DNA of 64,000 nt from Sandaracinaceae bacterium (GCA_019637095.1 JAHBWG010000016.1:53865-117864); one strand, 5' to 3'. Shown: positions 45,487-55,509, counted from the stretch's first letter. Notes: generated from the sequence alone by a model not told the origin. Translations and numbers: made by a program.

Positions 45487-47094
45487 GGTGGCGCGCCCGC
45501 CCCGTCGCGCTCGGCGCGCTCGCCGCGCTCGCCGCGCTCACCCCCGCGTGCCGCCGGCCGCCCGCGACCGCGCCGCCGAGCACCTCCGCCGCGCCGGGGC
45601 CACCCGCCCTCGACTTCGCGCGGATCGGCGTCACGCACTGGGACGCCCGCTACCACTTCACGGATCGGCCCATCCTCGAGGAGGGCGCGGACCGGATCTG
45701 GGACCTCGGCGCCCGCGTGATCAAGCTCGAGCTCGAGGTGGGCGGGAAGTACCAGCGCGAGTACCCGTTCAACCACGAGTGGCGAGAGCACGAGAGCGTG
45801 CGGGACCTCGTCGCGGACCCGTACTACGTCGCGGCGATCCACCGGCCGTGGCGCTGGGTGAACTTCCAGATCGGCGTCTCGCAGCGCGCGGTGCCGGTCG
45901 AGTGGTGCGACGGGATGACGCAAGAGGAGGTCGCCGCCGAGCGCGAGGCGTTCTACGCGCTCACGCGGCACCTGCTCGAGGCCTACCGCGAGAGCGGGAT
46001 CACGTTCCTGCTCGACCACTGGGAGGGAGACAACGCGCTGCACGAGAACCCGTGCTACCCGCAGGGCGGCGGCGGCGCCGACTGGACCGTGCGCGACGGG
46101 ATGGTCCGCTGGCTCGGCGCGCGGCAGGCCGGCATCGTGGCCGCGCGGGCCGAGGTCGGCGAGCACGGCGTGCGCGTGCTGGGCGGCGCGGAGTGCAACT
46201 CGACGCCCGATCACGAGTGGCCGCCGGGGACGGGCTCGCGCTGCGGCCACGACGTGCTGCCGTACATCGACCCGCCGCCCGATCTGTGCGGGCTCTCGGC
46301 GTACCGCGACGAGCGCTCGACCGACATGGGCGCGGCCCTCGCCTGGCTGCGCGAGCGGTGCAACGCGCGCCGCGCGACGCCCTCGCCGCTGGGCGATCAG
46401 AACGTCTACGTCGCGGAGCTGGGCGCCCCGGCGCGCGAGGTCGGCGACGCGCGGCAGCTCGCGATCACGCGCGCGCAGACCGAGTCGGCGCTCGCCCACG
46501 GCGCGGCGCTGGTGATCTACTGGCAGCTCTTCAGCAACGAGTGCGTCGCGGGCTGCCCGAACGATCCCGTGCGCGACGAGGACGTGCGCGGCTTCTGGCT
46601 GGTGCGCCCGGAGCCGCGCGAGCGCGGCGGGACGCCGACGCCGACGTGGGACTGGATGGCGAGCGTGTTGGCCGGCGAGCGCGCGCGGCCGCCGCCGGCC
46701 GCCGACGGGCGCGCCGTGCGGCTCGTCGCGCGCGCCTCGGGTCGGTGCGTGGCGGGGGCGCGGCCCGCTCGCGCAGGCGGGCTGCGACGCGGCGCGCGCG
46801 GAGCAGACCTGGCGGCTGCGCGACGCGGGCGAGGGGCTCGTCCGGCTCACGACGTCCGACGGCCAGGGGCTGCGCGCGGGGGAGCCGCTCGAGGTCGCGC
46901 GCGAGGCCACCGCGTGGCGCTTGGGCCCCGCGCCGGACGCGGGCGGCTACTTCACGCTGGAGGACCCGGCGCGCGAGCGGTGCGTCGAGCTCACGGGCGG
47001 GACGTACGCCGACGGGCCGCACCTGGGCCTCGCGCCCTGCACGGGGGCGCGCGCGCAGCAGTTCGCGGCGCTGCCCGCCCCGGGCCCGCCCTGA
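45483..47094 (+). CDS. Glycosidase-like lipoprotein with ricin-type domain, split by a frameshift
   Basis: The GTG at 45483 overlaps the radical SAM stop (GTGA) and gives a lipoprotein signal (lipobox LTPAC). The first 420 residues read as a TIM-barrel, cellulase/GH-like catalytic domain (IGVTHWDARYHF, FLLDHWEGDNAL, YVAELGAP). At the five-G run 46754-46758 the frame shifts: continuing one frame over gives a ricin B-type lectin domain with QTW and QQF motifs, ending at 47094. The unshifted frame runs to 47150 as nonsense. Either a real lesion or a sequencing error. Sugar target unknown. Confidence 0.75.
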
Positions 47095-47124
47095 GCCGAG
47101 CGCGCCCTCGGGCCGCGCCGACGG

Positions 47125-48285
47125 CTAGCCGAGGATCATCGTCTCGCTGAGCAAGTTCCCTTGCGCATAGCGGCGCAGGTTCCAGCGCTCGAAGAGCTCG
47201 GGCTCCTCGCCGAAGAGGAGGTGGCGCGCGTACAGCTCGCCCATGATGGGCGCCATCATGAACCCGTGGCCCATGAAGCCGCTCGCGAGGTAGAGGTTCG
47301 GGACCTCGTCCACCGGGCCGACGAGCGGGTTGCCATCGGGCGTCAGGTCGTAGCAGCCCGACCACTGCCGCAGGACGCGCACGCCGCCGAGGATCGGCAT
47401 CGCGCGGGTGAGCGAGCGCGCGTAGAGCGCGAGGAAGCGGAGCGAGCTCGCCTGGTCGAGCCCCTCGGGGACGTGCTCGTTGGAGATGCCGCCGACGATC
47501 TCGCCGCGCATCGACTGCGAGAAGTAGAGGCCCGTGCCGAGGTCGCCGACGAACGGCTCGAGGAACGGCTTGAGCGGCTCGGTGGAGCAGATCTCGTGGC
47601 GGTGCGGGCGCGACGGGAGCTCGACGCCGACCTTGCGGGTGAGCTCGGGGCTCCACGCGCCGGCCGCGCAGATCACGCGCTCGGCGCGCACGCGGCCGCG
47701 GTCGGTGACGACGCCGGTGATGCGCTCGCCCTCGGTCTCGAGGTCGAGCACGCGCGTGTGCGTGTGGAGCTCGACGCCGAGGCGCTGGGCCTCGCGCGCG
47801 TAGCCCCACACGAACGGCCACGGGAAGACGACGCCGTCGTCGGGGTTGTGGCTCGCGGCGACGACGCGCGAGACGTCGAGCTGCGGCACGAGCTTCTTGA
47901 TGCCGGTCGGGTCGAGGATGCGCGTCGAGAGGCCGTGCTCGTTCTGCAGGGCGCACGACGCCTCGAGCTGGCGCGCGCGCTCGTCGCTGCGCGCGAGGAA
48001 CAGGTAGCCCGAGCGCCGGAACCAGACGTTGATGCGCATCTTGGTCGCGAACTCGTCGCACAGCGCGATCGAGCGGCGCATGAGCCGGATGTTCGTCTCG
48101 CTCGACCACTGCGCGCGCACGCCGCCGCCGTTGCGACCCGAGGCGCCGCCGCAGAGGTAGCCGCCGTCGAGCACCAGGACGCGCTCGGCGCCGAAGCGCG
48201 CGAGGTTGTACGCGATCGACAGGCCCATGATGCCGGCGCCGACGACGACGGTGCGGGCGTCCTCGGGCAGCGGGCGCGCGCTCAC
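47125..48285 (-). CDS. FAD-dependent oxidoreductase of the DAO/sarcosine oxidase beta family (HcnC/OoxB-like)
   Basis: A 386-residue flavoprotein. The FAD-binding motif is VVVGAGIMGLSIAYNLARFG at about 13-32, with VLVLDGGYLCGGASGRNGGGV after it, and a C-terminal YLASGFMGHGFMMAPIMGEL. Such subunits oxidise amino or imino acids (sarcosine, opines, hydroxyproline) or glycine in HCN synthase. It is the last gene of a three-gene operon: its GTG overlaps the stop of the BFD-like gene. The three together form a dehydrogenase complex; the substrate is unknown. Confidence 0.88.
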   Translation of the reverse strand: MSARPLPEDARTVVVGAGIMGLSIAYNLARFGAERVLVLDGGYLCGGASGRNGGGVRAQWSSETNIRLMRRSIALCDEFATKMRINVWFRRSGYLFLARSDERARQLEASCALQNEHGLSTRILDPTGIKKLVPQLDVSRVVAASHNPDDGVVFPWPFVWGYAREAQRLGVELHTHTRVLDLETEGERITGVVTDRGRVRAERVICAAGAWSPELTRKVGVELPSRPHRHEICSTEPLKPFLEPFVGDLGTGLYFSQSMRGEIVGGISNEHVPEGLDQASSLRFLALYARSLTRAMPILGGVRVLRQWSGCYDLTPDGNPLVGPVDEVPNLYLASGFMGHGFMMAPIMGELYARHLLFGEEPELFERWNLRRYAQGNLLSETMILG

Positions 48286-48566
48286 GCGGGCTCCTCCGCG
48301 TCGTCGGGACACAGGCCCGCGAGATCGGCGAGCGGGATCGGGTGGAACGGCGGGCGCGGCGTGATCGGCAGCGCGGGCGCGACGCCGCCTCGCGAGACGA
48401 GCAGGCGCGCGACGAGCGCGGTGCACTGCTTGCCCTGGCACCAGCCCGTCCCGAACCCGGTGTAGCGCTTGACGCTCTCGAGGTCGTCGTGGCCCTTGGC
48501 GATCGCCTCCTCGAGCTCGTCGAGCAGCACGTCCTCGCAGCGACAGATCAGGACCTTGTTGCTCAT
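48282..48566 (-). CDS. BFD-type (2Fe-2S)-binding protein
   Basis: A 94-residue protein with the BFD-like [2Fe-2S] pattern: LICRCED (Cys8, Cys10) and GFGTGWCQGKQC (Cys43, Cys48). It corresponds to the small subunit of hydroxyproline/opine/sarcosine-type dehydrogenases, moving electrons between the two flavoprotein subunits. The C-terminal 35 residues are Pro-rich. Its ATG overlaps the upstream stop (ATGA) and its stop overlaps the downstream start (GTGA), so all three genes are tightly coupled. Confidence 0.88.
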   Translation of the reverse strand: MSNKVLICRCEDVLLDELEEAIAKGHDDLESVKRYTGFGTGWCQGKQCTALVARLLVSRGGVAPALPITPRPPFHPIPLADLAGLCPDDAEEPA

Positions 48567-49897
48567 CTCAGCTCCTCCACGATCGCGGCCGCGGCGGCCT
48601 CGGCCTCCGCGCGCACGGCGTCGAGCGACCGCTCCTCGGGGCCCGCGGCCCAGCCGGTGACGCGCACGTCGGGCGCGGCCGTCGCGCCCGCGGCGCCGAC
48701 CTCGAGCTCGTAGCCGGTGCCCGAGAAGCGCACGGCGACGCCCGCCTGCGCGGCGAGCTCGTAGACCGCGGAGCTCGGCGGGAGCACGGCGAGCGCGTCG
48801 CAACGTAGCTTGCGTTCTCCTTCGGCGGTGCGGACGATGATCGCGTCGAGCGCGGGGCGGCCGTCGGCCTCGACGAGCGCCGCCTCGGGGTAGGGGCCGA
48901 GCACCTCGGCGCCCTCGCGGGCGAGGGCTTGCGCGAGCGCGCCCGCGAGGCGCCCCTCGCCCGCGACGGCGACGCGGGCGCCGGGCAGGACGCCGTGCGA
49001 GAGGAGGACGCACGCGCCGTGGAGGTCGACGACGCCGGGCGTGTCGGCGTCGCCGAACGCCGACGCGCCGACGTGGCGGCCGGTGGCGACGAGGGTCCGC
49101 GCCGGGCGGACGCGCTCGAGCCCGTCGGGCCCGCCGGTCACGACGACGAGGCGCTCCGTCCGCGCGGCGGGCGCCGGGCCCGCGGCGCCAGCCACGTCCT
49201 CCCACGGATCGTACGCGGCGAGCGCGGCGGTGCGCGCCGACAGCCGCGCGCCCGCGGCCCGAGCCGCCTCGATCCACGGCTCCGCCGCCTCGAGCGGATC
49301 GAGCGGCCACCACGCGAGGCTGCCGCCGAGCGCGAGCGCCTCGTCGACGAGCGCCACGTCGAGCCCGGCGCGCGCCGCGTGCGCGGCGGCGGCGAGGCCG
49401 GCCGGCCCGCCGCCGATCACGAGCAGGTCGACCTCGCAGGTGCGCGCCTCGACGAGCTCGCGCACCGCGTCGGGCAGCCGGCCGATGCCCGCGACGCGCC
49501 GCGCGACCTTCTGCATCGCCTTGTTCGCCGCCTCGCTCCACGTGAACATGTCGTGGTGCTTCAGCCCGCCGGGGAAGAACCAGTCGGTGAGCGCCAAGAG
49601 ATCGCGCTCGGCGCTGCCGACGACGTTCTGCGTCTCGATCACCATGCCGTCCTCGGCGGGCAGCGCGCAGGTCGTGACGGACGCGACGCCGTCGACGCGC
49701 ATGAGGCAGCCCTCGCAGCGGCCGCGGTAGCACGCCGCGCCGCGCGGGCGGTGGTACTTCACGCTGCGGCCGAGCACCAGCCGGCCCGCCGCGGCGAGCG
49801 CGACGGCGACGGGCTCGCCGGGCGCCGCCGGGACCGGATCGCCGTCGACGCGGAGGGTGACGGGCGCGGCGAGCGTGCCGAGGCGTCGGGGGGCCAT
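48563..49897 (-). CDS. Ferredoxin-like/FAD oxidoreductase alpha subunit (HcnAB/OoxA/SoxA-like fusion)
   Basis: A 444-residue protein. Residues 1-85 form a sarcosine oxidase alpha/HcnA-type 2Fe-2S domain (Cys56, Cys61, Cys64, Cys77; RGRCEGCLMRVDG). From about 155 it is an FAD/NAD(P)-binding subunit (LLVIGGGPAGLAAAAHAARA). HcnA and HcnB are separate proteins in Pseudomonas HCN synthase but fused here. First gene of the three-gene operon. The ATG at 49897 is preferred to an upstream start because it sits at the first conserved residues. Substrate unknown. Confidence 0.86.
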   Translation of the reverse strand: MAPRRLGTLAAPVTLRVDGDPVPAAPGEPVAVALAAAGRLVLGRSVKYHRPRGAACYRGRCEGCLMRVDGVASVTTCALPAEDGMVIETQNVVGSAERDLLALTDWFFPGGLKHHDMFTWSEAANKAMQKVARRVAGIGRLPDAVRELVEARTCEVDLLVIGGGPAGLAAAAHAARAGLDVALVDEALALGGSLAWWPLDPLEAAEPWIEAARAAGARLSARTAALAAYDPWEDVAGAAGPAPAARTERLVVVTGGPDGLERVRPARTLVATGRHVGASAFGDADTPGVVDLHGACVLLSHGVLPGARVAVAGEGRLAGALAQALAREGAEVLGPYPEAALVEADGRPALDAIIVRTAEGERKLRCDALAVLPPSSAVYELAAQAGVAVRFSGTGYELEVGAAGATAAPDVRVTGWAAGPEERSLDAVRAEAEAAAAAIVEELR

Positions 49898-50040
49898 GCG
49901 CGCGGGATGGTATGCCGCGCGGTCGCGAAGATCGATCCGCGCGCCCGCGGTTCGTCTGCGGTTGCGCACGAGCGGGCGCGCGGCCCGTCCGCTTGAACCG
50001 CGCGAGCGCGCGTCCTAAAGAGCCCGGCGAGGGCCGAGCC

Positions 50041-50868
50041 ATGACGAGACGAGCACCCTTTCGCACTTCGGGGCTGGGCGTGGCGGTGATGACCGCGCTC
50101 GCGATCGCGGGCTGCGCGCGCGGGAGCGGCGGCCGGAACGACGCGGGCGGGCCGCCTCCCGGCTTCGACGCGGGCACGCCGCCCCCCGGCTTCGACGCGG
50201 GCACGCCGCCTCCCGGCTTCGACGCGGGCACGCCGCCCCCCGGCTTCGACGCGGGCGGCGGCTCGTGCAGCGAGAGCCCGTGCCGCCTCGTCTCGCCGCA
50301 GTGCGGCTGCGCGCCGGGGCAGGGCTGTTACCTGTCGGGCGGCAGCACGCGGGTGTGCGGGACGCCGGGCCCCGAGAGGGAAGGGCAGGCGTGCACCGGC
50401 GCGACGGCCTGTCAAGCCGGCTTGCTCTGCATCGGCTCGGCCTCGGCGAACTTCTGCTCCCGCTTCTGCAGCAGCGACGCGGACTGCACGGCGGGCGCCG
50501 GCTCGCTCTGCTTGCTCGAGCTCGACGACGGCACGGGCGGGGCGATCCCCGGCGTCCGCCTCTGCACGGCGCACTGCGACCCGGCGACGCCGGGCGTCGG
50601 CTGCCCCTCGACGATGGGCTGCGCCATCTACGAGGAGTCGATGGGCGCGGGCCGCATCTTCACCGGCTGCCGGCCGGCGGGCACCCGCACCGCGGGCCAG
50701 ACCTGCCCCAACCCCGACGACTGCGCGCCCGGCCACTTCTGCGGCGACGGCGTGTGCTACCGCACGTGCCGGCCGCCGTTCGGCTCGGAGTGCACCGGCC
50801 TCACGTTCTGCGAGTCCTTCTCGACACCGCTCGTCATCGGCGGCGTCGAGTACGGCTACTGCTACTGA
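50041..50868 (+). CDS. Cys-rich lipoprotein with tandem-repeat linker
   Basis: A 275-residue lipoprotein (lipobox AIAGC). A linker of four GFDAG/TPPP repeats is followed by a mature region with about 25 cysteines spaced like EGF- or Dickkopf-type disulfide modules ([61 protein letters not shown]). Similar Cys-rich surface proteins are common in myxobacteria. It overlaps the 3' end of convergent rdgB by seven bases. Function unknown, probably an extracellular binding protein. Confidence 0.85.
   Translation: MTRRAPFRTSGLGVAVMTALAIAGCARGSGGRNDAGGPPPGFDAGTPPPGFDAGTPPPGFDAGTPPPGFDAGGGSCSESPCRLVSPQCGCAPGQGCYLSGGSTRVCGTPGPEREGQACTGATACQAGLLCIGSASANFCSRFCSSDADCTAGAGSLCLLELDDGTGGAIPGVRLCTAHCDPATPGVGCPSTMGCAIYEESMGAGRIFTGCRPAGTRTAGQTCPNPDDCAPGHFCGDGVCYRTCRPPFGSECTGLTFCESFSTPLVIGGVEYGYCY
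50152..50256 (+). repeat. 27-bp tandem repeat in lipoprotein linker
   Basis: Three full units and a nearly full fourth (50152, 50179, 50206, 50233) of a 27-base repeat encoding GFDAGTPPP lie in frame. The units differ only at a wobble base (cct/ccc). Copy number could vary between strains without breaking the frame. Confidence 0.9.
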
Positions 50869-51488
50869 GCTCGCTGGCCGGGTCGCGCCAGCCCCTCCCC
50901 GGCGAGGCAGCTGGCGCGGAGCTTCGCGAACGCGCGGGCGCGCGGGTCGTCGCGGAGCTTCTCCGCGCGCGGCTGCTCGCCGTAAGTCCGCGCGCTTCCG
51001 TCCGGCGCGAACATGGGCTCGTAGCCGAAGCCGAGCTCGCCGCGCGGCGGCCAGACGAGGTGCCCGCCGACGCGGCCCTCGAAGCCCTCGACGTGCCCGT
51101 CCGGCCACGCGAGCGCGAGCGCGCACACCATCTCGGCCTCGCGGGAGCGCTCGCCGAGCGCCGCGTGGACGCGCGCCATCGCCTCGGCGTAGTCGCCCGT
51201 GGGCGAGAAGCGGCGCGAGCGCACGCCGGGCGCGCCGCCGAGCGCGGGCACGACGAGCCCCGAGTCGTCGGCGACCGCCGCGAGCCCCGTCGCGCGCGCG
51301 GCGGCGAGCGCCTTGAGGGCGGCGTTGCCGATGAAGTCCTCCGCGTCCTCGGCGGGCTCGGACAGCGCGAGATCCGTGGCGAAGCGCACCTCGAAGCCCA
51401 GCGGCGCGAACAGGTCCGCGACCTCGCGGGCCTTGCCGGCGTTGAGCGAGGCGACGAGCAGCGGGCCGACCGGCAGGGTTCGCGGCAT
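50862..51488 (-). CDS. rdgB: XTP/dITP diphosphatase (Ham1/RdgB)
   Basis: A 208-residue housecleaning pyrophosphatase that hydrolyses ITP, XTP and dITP to their monophosphates. Family features are the N-terminal [17 protein letters not shown], the core [23 protein letters not shown], and the C-terminal [15 protein letters not shown] with YGEQPRAEK. The common SDPIF-type loop is replaced by SLNAGK, within family variation. The ATG gives the usual start. It diverges from the carrier gene, with 29 bases between. Confidence 0.95.
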   Translation of the reverse strand: MPRTLPVGPLLVASLNAGKAREVADLFAPLGFEVRFATDLALSEPAEDAEDFIGNAALKALAAARATGLAAVADDSGLVVPALGGAPGVRSRRFSPTGDYAEAMARVHAALGERSREAEMVCALALAWPDGHVEGFEGRVGGHLVWPPRGELGFGYEPMFAPDGSARTYGEQPRAEKLRDDPRARAFAKLRASCLAGEGLARPGQRAQ

Positions 51489-51517
51489 CGGCGGGAGGAT
51501 ACGGCTATCCTCGCGCC

Positions 51518-53662
51518 GTGGCCGGGGATCCCCGCGATCGGGCCGACGGGCGAGCCGCGCTGTTCGCGTTGGCGTCGGCGGCGCTGATGATCGCGCAGCA
51601 GGTCGGCAGCAAGGCGACCCGCGACGCGCTGTTCCTCTCGTCGTTCGAGGTGCGCGACCTGCCGCGCGTGGTGATCGCGGCGGCGGTCGCGTCGCTGATC
51701 GCCGTGCTCGCCGCCTCGCGGGCGTACGCGCGCTTCGGGCCCGCGCGCGCGGTGCCCGTCGCGTTCGCGGCGAGCGGCGCGCTCTACTTGGTCGAGTACG
51801 CGCTCGCCGGGAGCGCGCCGCGGCCCGTCGCGGTCTTGCTCTACCTCCACACGGCGGTGTTCGGCGCGCTCGTCATCAGCGGGTTCTGGTCGGTCGTCAA
51901 CGAGCGCTTCGATCCACACAGCGCGAAGAAGATGATGGGCCGGATCGGCGCAGGCGCGACGCTCGGCGGGGTCGCCGGCGGCCTCTGCGCGGAGCGCGTC
52001 GGCTCGCTCTTCGAGGCGAGCACCATGCTCCTGGTGCTCGGCGCGCTCAACGGGCTCGCCGCGGCAGGCGTCGCCGGCATCGGCGCGGGACTGCGCGCCG
52101 GCCAACACGACGAGGTCCGCTCGGCCGACGTGCTCGCCGCGCTGCGCGGGACGCCCTACCTCGTGCGGCTCGCGGGGCTCGTGGTCCTCACGGCCGTGAG
52201 CGCGGCGCTCGTCGACTTCGCGTTCAAGGCGGAGGCGGCGGCGCACTTCGCGCAGGGCTCGGCGGAGCTGCTCTCGTTCTTCGCGCTCTTCCACGTCGCG
52301 GCCGCGGTGCTCTCGCTCCTCTTGCAGCTCGGGCTCGCGCGGCCGGCGCTCGAGCGGCTCGGCGTCGCGGGCAGCGCGGCCACCCTCCCCTTCGTCGTCG
52401 TGATCACCGCCGCGGTCGCCGCGGGGCTCACCAAGCTCGCGACGGTCGTCGTCGCGCGTGGCGCCGAGCTCGTCGTCGCCAACAGCGTCTTCCGGAGCGG
52501 CTACGAGCTGCTCTACACGCCCGTGTCGCCCGAGCGCAAGCGACCGACCAAGGCGCTCATCGACGTCGCCGGCAACCGCGCGGGGGACGCGCTCGGCAGC
52601 GTCGTCGTGTTGGGCATCCTCGCGCTCGTGCCGGTCGAGATGGCGATCCCGATCGTGCTCGGCGCGGCCGCGGCCACGGCGGTAGGGACGCTCGCGGTCG
52701 CGCGGCGCCTGCACCGCGGCTACGTCGCGCAGCTCGAGGCGCGCCTGGCGAGCGACTCCCCCGGCGCGGCGGCCGAGCTGCGGCAGGCGACGCTCTCGAC
52801 GCTCTCGACGCTCGGCCTCGATCGCGAGGCGCTCTTCGACCAGCTCGCCGCGCACGACTCCTACGGCGATCGCATCAGCGGCGCGTCGTTCGACCCCGGC
52901 GGCTCGGTGCCGCCGCCGCGGCCGCCGGGTGGCGTCGACGCGCCGGCCGGCGATCCCGTGCACGGGCTCGCGGCGAGGCTGCGGCACGGGAGCGCGGAAG
53001 AGATCCGCGAGGTGCTCGGCGCGGGCCCGCTCGATCGGCGGCTGGTGCCCTTCGCGATCGCGCTGCTCGCGCGGCGCGACGTCCACGCGGCGGCGATCGA
53101 GGCGCTGCGTCCGCTCGCGGACGACGAGGCCGAGCGGCTCGTCGCCGCGCTGACGGACGTCGAGCAGCCGTTCGCGATCCGGCGGCGCCTGCCGCGCGTG
53201 TTGTCCTCGGCGCGCGGCGCGCTCGCCGCGCAGGGGCTCGACCTCGCGCTCGACGACCCAGAGCGCGAGGTGCGGGTGCGGGCCGCGATCGCGCTCGCCC
53301 GGATCGCGCGCGCGGAGCCCGCGCTGCGGCCGACCCGCGCGCGCGCGCTCGAGCGGGTGGGGTTCGAGCTCGCCGCGGGGCACCCCGAGCGCGAAGACGG
53401 CGCGCTCCACGGCAGGCTCGAGCACGTCTTCACCCTCCTCGGGCTGGCGTACGACGAGCAGCCCCTGCGCCTCGCGCGCGCGGCGCTCGCCGGCTCGGAC
53501 CGACAGCTGCGCGGCACCGCGCTCGAGTACCTCGAGAACATCCTGCCGGAGGCGACCCGCGACGCGCTCTTCCCCTTGCTCGACGCGCGGCTCGGGCCGC
53601 ACCCGCGCCGCACCGAGCGCGAGCTCGTCGAGGCGCTCCTGAAGGCGGCGAACGAAGAATGA
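51518..53662 (+). CDS. NTT/MFS-like carrier fused to HEAT repeats
   Basis: A 714-residue protein. The first 410 residues hold about 12 membrane helices with the RDALFLSSF and [21 protein letters not shown] motifs of the ATP/ADP translocase (NTT)-like carriers found in many bacteria. The rest, from about 420, is soluble helical repeats ([39 protein letters not shown]) of HEAT/armadillo type. Substrate unknown: free-living members are probably not ATP/ADP exchangers. GTG is the start. It ends in a palindrome shared with the next gene. Confidence 0.8.
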   Translation: MAGDPRDRADGRAALFALASAALMIAQQVGSKATRDALFLSSFEVRDLPRVVIAAAVASLIAVLAASRAYARFGPARAVPVAFAASGALYLVEYALAGSAPRPVAVLLYLHTAVFGALVISGFWSVVNERFDPHSAKKMMGRIGAGATLGGVAGGLCAERVGSLFEASTMLLVLGALNGLAAAGVAGIGAGLRAGQHDEVRSADVLAALRGTPYLVRLAGLVVLTAVSAALVDFAFKAEAAAHFAQGSAELLSFFALFHVAAAVLSLLLQLGLARPALERLGVAGSAATLPFVVVITAAVAAGLTKLATVVVARGAELVVANSVFRSGYELLYTPVSPERKRPTKALIDVAGNRAGDALGSVVVLGILALVPVEMAIPIVLGAAAATAVGTLAVARRLHRGYVAQLEARLASDSPGAAAELRQATLSTLSTLGLDREALFDQLAAHDSYGDRISGASFDPGGSVPPPRPPGGVDAPAGDPVHGLAARLRHGSAEEIREVLGAGPLDRRLVPFAIALLARRDVHAAAIEALRPLADDEAERLVAALTDVEQPFAIRRRLPRVLSSARGALAAQGLDLALDDPEREVRVRAAIALARIARAEPALRPTRARALERVGFELAAGHPEREDGALHGRLEHVFTLLGLAYDEQPLRLARAALAGSDRQLRGTALEYLENILPEATRDALFPLLDARLGPHPRRTERELVEALLKAANEE

Positions 53663-53749
53663 GGGGACGATCCTCGTCATCTCTTCATTCGCCTCACGGT
53701 CGAACCGTGCAAGGCGACGAGAATGACGAAATGAAGAAGATCGTCCCCT
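53662..53749. repeat. 88-bp imperfect palindrome between convergent genes
   Basis: AGGGGACGATC at the left edge is mirrored as GATCGTCCCCT on the right, with less perfect pairing inward. At the centre CACGGTCGAACCGTG forms a 6-bp stem with a 3-base loop. It fills the entire gap between two convergent stop codons and could act as a bidirectional terminator or be a REP/MITE-like element. Confidence 0.7.
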
Positions 53750-54362
53750 ATCGCTTCACGAGCGCGTCGTCGAGCGCGGTGGCGCGCAGGTAGGCGTCGC
53801 GGGTCGCGAGGCGGCCCCAGTACGCGGTGAGCTCGGGGCGGGCCTCGAGCGTGCCGAAGCGCAGGCCCCACGCGACCTGGGCGCCGACGTACACGTCGGC
53901 GGCGCTGAAGCGATCGCCGGCGACGTACTCCGCGCGCGAGACGGCGTAGCAGAGGGTGTCGAGCATGGAGGCGTAGTCGCCGTAGCCGACGCGGCCCCGC
54001 TTGTCCGGCGGGACCTCGAAGCCGAGCGAGCGGTTGACGACCGCCGCCTCGACCGGGCCGGCCGCGAAGAAGAGCCAGCGGTAATACGCGGCCCGATCCG
54101 CGGGCGCCGGCAGCAGACCGGCCTCGGGGTACGCGTCGGCGACCCACGCGCAGATCGCGGCGCACTCGGTCACGACCTCGTCGCCGCGCACGAGCGCCGG
54201 GACCTTCGCCATCGGGTTGATCGCGAGGTACGCGTCGGTCCGCATGGACTTGCCGTACTCGACCACCTCGGCGCGGTAGGGGACGGCCGCCTCTTCCAGC
54301 ATCCAGCGCGCGATGCGGCCACGGGACATCGGGTTCGTGTAGAGCACCAGCTCGTCCGTCAT
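53748..54362 (-). CDS. Glutathione S-transferase family protein
   Basis: A 204-residue GST. The N-terminal thioredoxin-like domain starts TDELVLYTNPMSRGRIARWML, with a Ser in SRGR as the possible thiolate-stabilising residue, then the cis-Pro block MAKVPALVRGDEVVTECAAI. The C-terminal helical domain includes RFSAADVYVGAQVAWG, the N-capping motif of GSTs. It belongs to the general bacterial GST class. The ATG at 54362 is the conserved start. Its stop codon lies in the palindrome shared with the carrier gene. Confidence 0.92.
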   Translation of the reverse strand: MTDELVLYTNPMSRGRIARWMLEEAAVPYRAEVVEYGKSMRTDAYLAINPMAKVPALVRGDEVVTECAAICAWVADAYPEAGLLPAPADRAAYYRWLFFAAGPVEAAVVNRSLGFEVPPDKRGRVGYGDYASMLDTLCYAVSRAEYVAGDRFSAADVYVGAQVAWGLRFGTLEARPELTAYWGRLATRDAYLRATALDDALVKR

Positions 54363-54402
54363 GAGCCGGGTTGTCGGACGAGACGGCGCGCGCGTCAACT
54401 CG

Positions 54403-55509
54403 TCACTCCCACGTGTCGCGCAGGTCCTTCGCGCTCGCGGGGTGCTTGATCAAGAAGCCCTGCCCGAGCTCGCACCCGAGCGCGAGACACGTCGTGTGCT
54501 CCGCCTCGGTCTCGATGCCCTCGGCGATCACTCCCACGTCGGCGTCGCGCATCACCTTCACGAGCGCCGCGACGAGCTCCTGCCGGCGCGGGCTGCGATC
54601 GATGTCGCGGATGAGGCCCATGTCGAGCTTCACGAAGTCCGGCGGCGCCTCCGCGAGCTCCATCAGGCGCGAGGAGCCGGCGCCGAAGTCGTCGTACGCG
54701 AGCTCGATCCGCCGCGCCGCGAGCTCCTCGCGCAGCTTGCGCATCGCGGCCGCGCTCGAGATCACCGACTCGTGGATCTCCGCGACGATGGTGCGACCGG
54801 GACAGGCCTCGGCGGTGCGCGCGAGCTCGTCGAGCAGCGTCGGATCGCGCATCTCCGCCGGGTGCACGTTGAGGAAGACGCGCTCGCCCGCCCTCGGGAG
54901 CCCCGGGACCTCCTCGACCGTCACGCGCCGCATCAAGCGGCTCAGCTCGACCGCCTTGCCGAGCTCGTGCGCGAGGTGGAAGAGGCGCGCCGCGTCGTAG
55001 GTCGCGTCGGTCAGCTGGTGGCGACCGAGCGCCTCGAAGCCGATGAGGGCGCCGGTGTCGAGCGCCACGATCGACTGGAACACGATGCGCACCATGTCGC
55101 CGCGCAGGATGCGGTAGATGTCGCGCGTGCCCTTGAGGTTGTCGGAGCCCTGGGTGTCCGGGTCCTGCGCCCAGGTCGAGCTCAGCGCGCGGCTCGCCGT
55201 GGCGGCGACGTGGTAGACGAGCTCGCGGTGCGCGACGTGGACGATGTCTCCGTCGTGCAAGAGGCGCTCGCCTTCGAGCGGCTCGCCGTTGACGGACGTG
55301 CCGTTGCGGCTCCCGAGGTCGCGGATCGCGTGCCCGTCGCCGCGCTCGACGATCTCCGCGTGCAGCTTCGAGACGCGGGGCGAGCCGAGCACGAGATCCG
55401 CGTTCGGATCGCGCCCGATGCGGAACGGCAGGCCTACGATGGGGACGAGGATCGGCTCCTCACCGACGTCCGGGCGGTGCGAGAGGCAAGGCTTCGGCTT
55501 CCGCGCCAC
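54403..55509 (-). CDS. FHA-EAL protein (putative c-di-GMP phosphodiesterase)
   Basis: A 368-residue protein with an FHA domain at about 20-100 (RIGRDPNADLVL, SRVSKLHAEI-type and SRNGTSVNGE motifs that bind phosphothreonine) and an EAL domain at about 140-365. Catalytic residues look intact: the E of GFEALGR, NVHP, EIHES, DDFG, KLDMG and AEGIET. It could couple a Ser/Thr kinase signal to c-di-GMP hydrolysis. GTG at 55509 is used because no ATG lies near the conserved start; alternatives exist. It diverges from the PolX-like gene. Confidence 0.88.
   Translation of the reverse strand: MARKPKPCLSHRPDVGEEPILVPIVGLPFRIGRDPNADLVLGSPRVSKLHAEIVERGDGHAIRDLGSRNGTSVNGEPLEGERLLHDGDIVHVAHRELVYHVAATASRALSSTWAQDPDTQGSDNLKGTRDIYRILRGDMVRIVFQSIVALDTGALIGFEALGRHQLTDATYDAARLFHLAHELGKAVELSRLMRRVTVEEVPGLPRAGERVFLNVHPAEMRDPTLLDELARTAEACPGRTIVAEIHESVISSAAAMRKLREELAARRIELAYDDFGAGSSRLMELAEAPPDFVKLDMGLIRDIDRSPRRQELVAALVKVMRDADVGVIAEGIETEAEHTTCLALGCELGQGFLIKHPASAKDLRDTWE

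Noticed and set aside
50152..50256. Regular 27-bp repeats as a CRISPR array
   Set aside because: There are no spacers. The units abut and encode an in-frame peptide repeat in a lipoprotein.
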